Below are positions 4,542-6,221 of a stretch of DNA of 6,221 bases, piece after piece. A program made the position numbers and the translations under genes. Location: NCBI GenBank assembly GCA_019745755.1, contig JAIESS010000176.1:1-6221 (forward strand). The letters run 5' to 3'. Every line of letters begins with the position of its first letter. The first letter of the stretch is position 1. The DNA is from Alphaproteobacteria bacterium. GTDB taxonomy: Bacteria > Pseudomonadota > Alphaproteobacteria > Paracaedibacterales > JAKBAR01. The notes beneath the pieces were generated by a model, which ran no database searches, was not told the origin of the DNA, and saw only the letters and a program-made list of their open reading frames with translations.

Positions 4542-6221
4542 ATGACTTTTTTTACATCATTTTTTGAGATGATCACCTCTGTGCATGGCGTGTATTTTTG
4601 TATTTTAGGCCTTTTTGGTGGTGCTGGTTGGCTTTATATGAATAGAAAAAACATTAATCATATTCATGCCATTACGCATGCATTTAAACAAACGATGAGC
4701 GGCCAAGTCATTGAGAAAAAGGGAATCCTTGCCAAGGACCAAGAGCTATTAGAGGCTCTTGACCATTTTAATACAAAAGGTATGGCAAACGACCGTCTTC
4801 TTTCATCCCTTGAATGTGTGACATCCTGTGTCATGGTGGCGGACGATCAATTTAATATTGTTTATTGTAATCCTTCCATGGTTACAGCCTTTAAAAAAGT
4901 GGAACCTGAAATTCGCAAAGTTTTTTCTTCTTTTGATGTGAACAAACTCATTGGTATGAATATGGATACATTCCATAAAAAACCAGAACATCAACGAAGC
5001 ATGGTTGCAGCGCTTCAGAAGACAGTAAAAACATCCATTAAAGTAGGGGCATGTGATTTTTCTCTCATTGCTTCGCCTATTTTTGATGGTCAAAAAAAGC
5101 GCTGCGGTACGGTTGTTGAGTGGAAAGAAATAACAGCAGAACTGTGTGCCGAAGAAGAAATTTCATCCCTCGTTAAAAAAGTATCCGAAGGTGATTTTTC
5201 CTATAGAATCAATGTAGACGGCAAAGAAGGGTTTATCAAAAATCTTGCAGAAGGCATGAATATGTTTACGGACCTCACCAACACAGCCCTTAAAGATATT
5301 CTTGGGTTTCTATCAAAACTTGCCGAAGGGGATCTTAGCACACGTATCGATGGCTCCTATAAAGGGCTTCTTGAGGAGATTAAAAATAATGCAAACCATA
5401 GTGCATCTAAACTTGATATGACCATGCGTACTGTTATTGAAGGCACCCATCAAATCCGTGAAGCATCTAGTGAAATTGCTGTAGGATCTCATGATCTTTC
5501 TGAGCGTACCGAAAATCAAGCATCAAGTCTGGAGGAAACAGCAGCATCCATTGAGGAAATTACAGCAGCTGTAAAGAGCAACTCTGAAAATGCTGAACGC
5601 GCAACACGTATGTCGTCTGAGGCGAGTACCCATGCATCAAAGGGTTCTGGTGTGATTGCGGAAGCCGTCCATGCCATGGAACGCATTCAAGAGTCCTCCC
5701 AAAAAATTAGTGAGATTACAAATCTTATTGATGAAATTGCCTTCCAAACAAATCTTTTGGCTTTAAATGCCAGTGTTGAAGCAGCACGTGCGGGTGATTT
5801 CGGAAAGGGATTTGCCGTTGTGGCCCAAGAAGTGCGAGCCCTTGCAGAACACTCGGCACAAGCATCCAAGCAAATTAAATCTCTCATTGTAACGAGTTCA
5901 GAAAGTGTTGATGAAGGGTCAAAACTTGTTATTAATGCAAAGCAATCACTCACGGAAATCGTGACCTCTATTAAAGAAGTCTCTGAAATTATCCAATCCA
6001 TTCATATGGCGAGTACAGAACAATCTATGGGTCTTGATCAAATTAACACTGTAATTACACAACTCGATGCAATGACTCAAAAAAACGCTGCTCTTGTCAC
6101 AGAAAACGTTGCCACAACAAGTTCGCTTGAGGAACAAACCCAAGAGCTACGTACATTGCTTGGATTCTTCAAAACGGGACAAAATCATGGACAATCAGGT
6201 GGTGTTTTGGGAGGATTTGAT
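4542..6221 (+). CDS. Methyl-accepting chemotaxis protein with cytoplasmic PAS sensor (3' end cut off)
   Basis: This chemoreceptor relays a cytoplasmic signal to CheA/CheW. The frame is open for 560 codons to the right edge, and only a short tail is missing. In order there is one membrane helix (about 17-33, followed by NRK, so N-out/C-in) and a PAS domain (about 88-200, with VMVADDQFNIVYCNPS, KLIGMNMDTFHKKPEHQ and GTVVEW). Two HAMP-like units follow, each with a GDxS motif (217-220 and 263-266). The signalling hairpin has its tip at DEIAFQTNLLALNASVEAARAG (397-418, listed as two joined motifs DEIAFQTNLL and ALNASVEAARAG), then FAVVAQEVRALA. It aligns without gaps to the Tsr type, so it is 36-helix class. 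Candidate methylation sites include the Glu pairs in SLEETAAS (329-336). There is no periplasmic domain. ATG 4542 is the first start possible, because TGA at 4536 is in frame; its Shine-Dalgarno is weak. The ligand or cofactor is unknown. Confidence 0.93.
   Translation, partial: MTFFTSFFEMITSVHGVYFCILGLFGGAGWLYMNRKNINHIHAITHAFKQTMSGQVIEKKGILAKDQELLEALDHFNTKGMANDRLLSSLECVTSCVMVADDQFNIVYCNPSMVTAFKKVEPEIRKVFSSFDVNKLIGMNMDTFHKKPEHQRSMVAALQKTVKTSIKVGACDFSLIASPIFDGQKKRCGTVVEWKEITAELCAEEEISSLVKKVSEGDFSYRINVDGKEGFIKNLAEGMNMFTDLTNTALKDILGFLSKLAEGDLSTRIDGSYKGLLEEIKNNANHSASKLDMTMRTVIEGTHQIREASSEIAVGSHDLSERTENQASSLEETAASIEEITAAVKSNSENAERATRMSSEASTHASKGSGVIAEAVHAMERIQESSQKISEITNLIDEIAFQTNLLALNASVEAARAGDFGKGFAVVAQEVRALAEHSAQASKQIKSLIVTSSESVDEGSKLVINAKQSLTEIVTSIKEVSEIIQSIHMASTEQSMGLDQINTVITQLDAMTQKNAALVTENVATTSSLEEQTQELRTLLGFFKTGQNHGQSGGVLGGFD

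Noticed and set aside
5687..6001. 104-codon minus-strand frame inside the chemoreceptor gene
   Set aside because: It is antisense to the most conserved part of the signalling hairpin, has no ribosome site or recognisable product, and is a shadow of biased codons.
1..6221. CRISPR arrays, tRNA or rRNA genes, insertion sequences, attachment sites
   Set aside because: No regularly spaced direct repeats, no tRNA or rRNA motifs, no transposase-like frame and no terminal inverted repeats were found on reading both strands.

Overview
The window carries moderately AT-rich bacterial DNA, most likely from an alphaproteobacterium. The best taxonomic clue is the ComM-type ATPase. Its N-terminus (TVAFQG...DVQVQIAPGLP) and its Cys-containing stretch (NPCKCG, then QCSRAPICGEQYQ) look like the alphaproteobacterial branch of that family. 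A 36-helix-type methyl-accepting chemotaxis protein with cytoplasmic sensing implies a motile or chemotactic cell. Order and genus cannot be resolved from this window, and no database search was run.

Layout, left to right. (1) Positions 1-290 hold the C-terminal end of an acidic, His-rich protein of unknown function. A strong intrinsic terminator follows at 314-361. (2) A candidate promoter is packed directly against that terminator and leads into a TPP (THI-box) riboswitch at 399-489. (3) The riboswitch heads a tight three-gene ABC importer operon (ATPase, permease, periplasmic binding protein) at 498-2847, of the ThiZ-ThiX-ThiY type. (4) A convergent comM/yifB-family ATPase gene lies on the minus strand at 2854-4389, separated from thiY by only 6 bp. 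(5) A 152-bp AT-rich divergent intergenic region follows (4390-4541), with a 13-bp palindrome, an 11-bp AT-only-plus-one-GC inverted repeat and a possible flagellar sigma-28-type -10 element. (6) A methyl-accepting chemotaxis gene starts at 4542 and runs off the right edge.

How the parts work together. The riboswitch senses thiamin pyrophosphate. The 3' strand of its P1 helix contains the Shine-Dalgarno sequence of the ATPase gene, and no terminator lies between aptamer and start codon, so control is probably translational: with TPP bound, the ribosome site is hidden and the importer is not made. The importer architecture (one 247-residue permease, a small ATPase, an NMT1/THI5-like binding protein) fits uptake of a thiamin pyrimidine precursor (HMP or a formylaminopyrimidine) rather than the ThiBPQ thiamin importer. 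ComM and the chemoreceptor have no evident functional link to the thiamin operon.

Nothing here amounts to a clearly undescribed system. The points most worth a second look are the compact riboswitch with its duplicated 9-nt core, the ATPase lacking an obvious Q-loop glutamine, the His-rich heptad tail, and the regulatory elements between comM and the chemoreceptor.
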